Source: Selenomonas sp. (GTDB lineage: Bacteria; Bacillota; Negativicutes; Selenomonadales; Selenomonadaceae). Taken from it: 7,984 nt of DNA. The stretch's first letter is position 1. Each line of letters begins with the position of its first letter. The stretch lies in NCBI GenBank assembly GCA_015265235.1, contig JABZYJ010000084.1:333-8316 (forward strand). Reading direction: 5' to 3'. Under the pieces are notes generated by a model. That model did no database searches. It saw nothing but the letters and a program-made list of their open reading frames with translations, and was not told where the DNA came from. Positions 7,347-7,984 of this stretch are shown in pieces. A program made the position numbers and the translations under genes.

Positions 7347-7984
7347 GAAAACGCATCCTCGTCCTCGTGCTCTTTGCCGTACTTGCCGTCGTCGGCTGTA
7401 TCGTATCGACGGCAAAGGGCTCGGTGGACATCCCCTGCGCGGAGATCGCCGCTGCCCTCGGCGGCGTGCGAGACACGGCACACGCCCAGATCTTCTGGAA
7501 CATCCGCCTGCCGCGCACCATCGTCGCAGCCCTCGTCGGCGTGAACCTCGCCCTCGCGGGAGCGATCCTGCAGGCGATCCTGCGGAACCCGCTCGCCGAC
7601 CCGCATATCATCGGCATCTCCTCCGGCGCGGGGCTGGCGGGCATCTTTATCATGCTCGTCCTGCCGGGCGCAGCGTGGCTCATCACGCCGGCGGCGTTCG
7701 GCGGGGCGATGTTCGCCGCCCTCCTCATCTACCTCCTCGCGTGGCGTGACGGCATCCGACCGACGCGCGTCATCCTCGCGGGCGTCGCCGTCTCGGCATT
7801 CCTCGGCGCGGGCATCTCCGCCATGATGATCCTCTACAGCGACCGCGTCCACAGCGCGCTCATGTGGATGGTCGGCGGACTCTCCGCGCGGAGCTGGCCG
7901 CACGTCGAGATGCTCCTGCCGTACACCGTCGGGGCGGGGCTCTGCGCTCTGCTCGCGGCGGGACGGCTCAACATCCTCCTCCTC
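7343..7984 (+). CDS. FecCD/BtuC-type ABC transporter permease (3' end outside window)
   Basis: The frame opens at ATG 7343, overlapping the stop of the binding-protein gene by four bases (ATGA), and stays open to the window end, giving 214 N-terminal residues of a family usually about 320-350 long. It has an N-terminal membrane helix (about 4-23) and the FecCD signature: FWNIRLPRTIVAALVGVNLA (51-70) followed by LAGAILQAILRNPLADPHII (71-90), then GISSGAGLAG (91-100). Later hydrophobic helices include RVILAGVAVSAFLGAGISAM (142-161) and the WMVGGLSARSW segment (175-185). This is the inner-membrane channel subunit for uptake of cobalamin, heme or iron chelates. An ATPase gene (BtuD/FecE type) is expected just downstream. 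The overlap with the preceding gene indicates translational coupling and equimolar assembly. Confidence 0.92.
   Translation, partial: MRKRILVLVLFAVLAVVGCIVSTAKGSVDIPCAEIAAALGGVRDTAHAQIFWNIRLPRTIVAALVGVNLALAGAILQAILRNPLADPHIIGISSGAGLAGIFIMLVLPGAAWLITPAAFGGAMFAALLIYLLAWRDGIRPTRVILAGVAVSAFLGAGISAMMILYSDRVHSALMWMVGGLSARSWPHVEMLLPYTVGAGLCALLAAGRLNILLL

Noticed and set aside
6309..7481. Minus-strand open frame of 390 codons opposite the binding-protein gene
   Set aside because: It covers two well-supported + strand genes and their overlap, and its composition is that of a reverse-complement shadow.

Overview
The window is GC-rich (about 60% by eye) and compact, with every gene on the + strand. The gene set (Nif3-like/lepA/hemW, an OadG/OadB-type sodium-pump decarboxylase pair, anaerobic cobalamin synthesis, a FecCD-type importer) suggests an anaerobic, high-GC member of the Firmicutes, most likely the Negativicutes (Selenomonas or a relative). 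That placement rests on gene content and protein flavour and was not checked by a search.

Region 1 (1-3333) is housekeeping: the 3' end of a Nif3-like dinuclear-metal protein gene, then lepA (elongation factor 4) after 12 bases, then hemW (radical-SAM heme chaperone) directly against the lepA stop. These three look like one transcription unit.

Region 2 (3334-3599) has no protein gene. It carries a good sigma70-type promoter whose -35 lies inside the last codons of hemW, followed by a roughly 180-nt segment that folds into one long interrupted hairpin with a central bubble, the architecture of 6S RNA. This is the most interesting non-coding feature here. A small glutaredoxin-like CPYC protein gene follows.

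Region 3 (3888-5604) is a two-gene unit for membrane parts of a sodium-ion-translocating decarboxylase: a small OadG/MmdD-like subunit and the multi-spanning OadB/MmdB/GcdB-like subunit. An AT-rich promoter with a palindrome in its spacer precedes it and a clear rho-independent terminator ends it. The carboxyltransferase and biotin-carrier subunits are not in the window, so these two would have to work with partners encoded elsewhere.

Region 4 (5559-7984) is an operon beginning at a TTGACA promoter that physically overlaps the preceding terminator. It has a leader of about 120 nt, cbiL (cobalt-precorrin-2 C20-methyltransferase), a lipoprotein substrate-binding protein and a FecCD/BtuC-type permease cut off by the window end. 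The three genes are 1 base apart or overlapping. The combination suggests corrinoid or metal supply coupled to cobalamin synthesis. I saw no convincing cobalamin riboswitch in the leader. No mobile element, tRNA, rRNA or CRISPR array was found.
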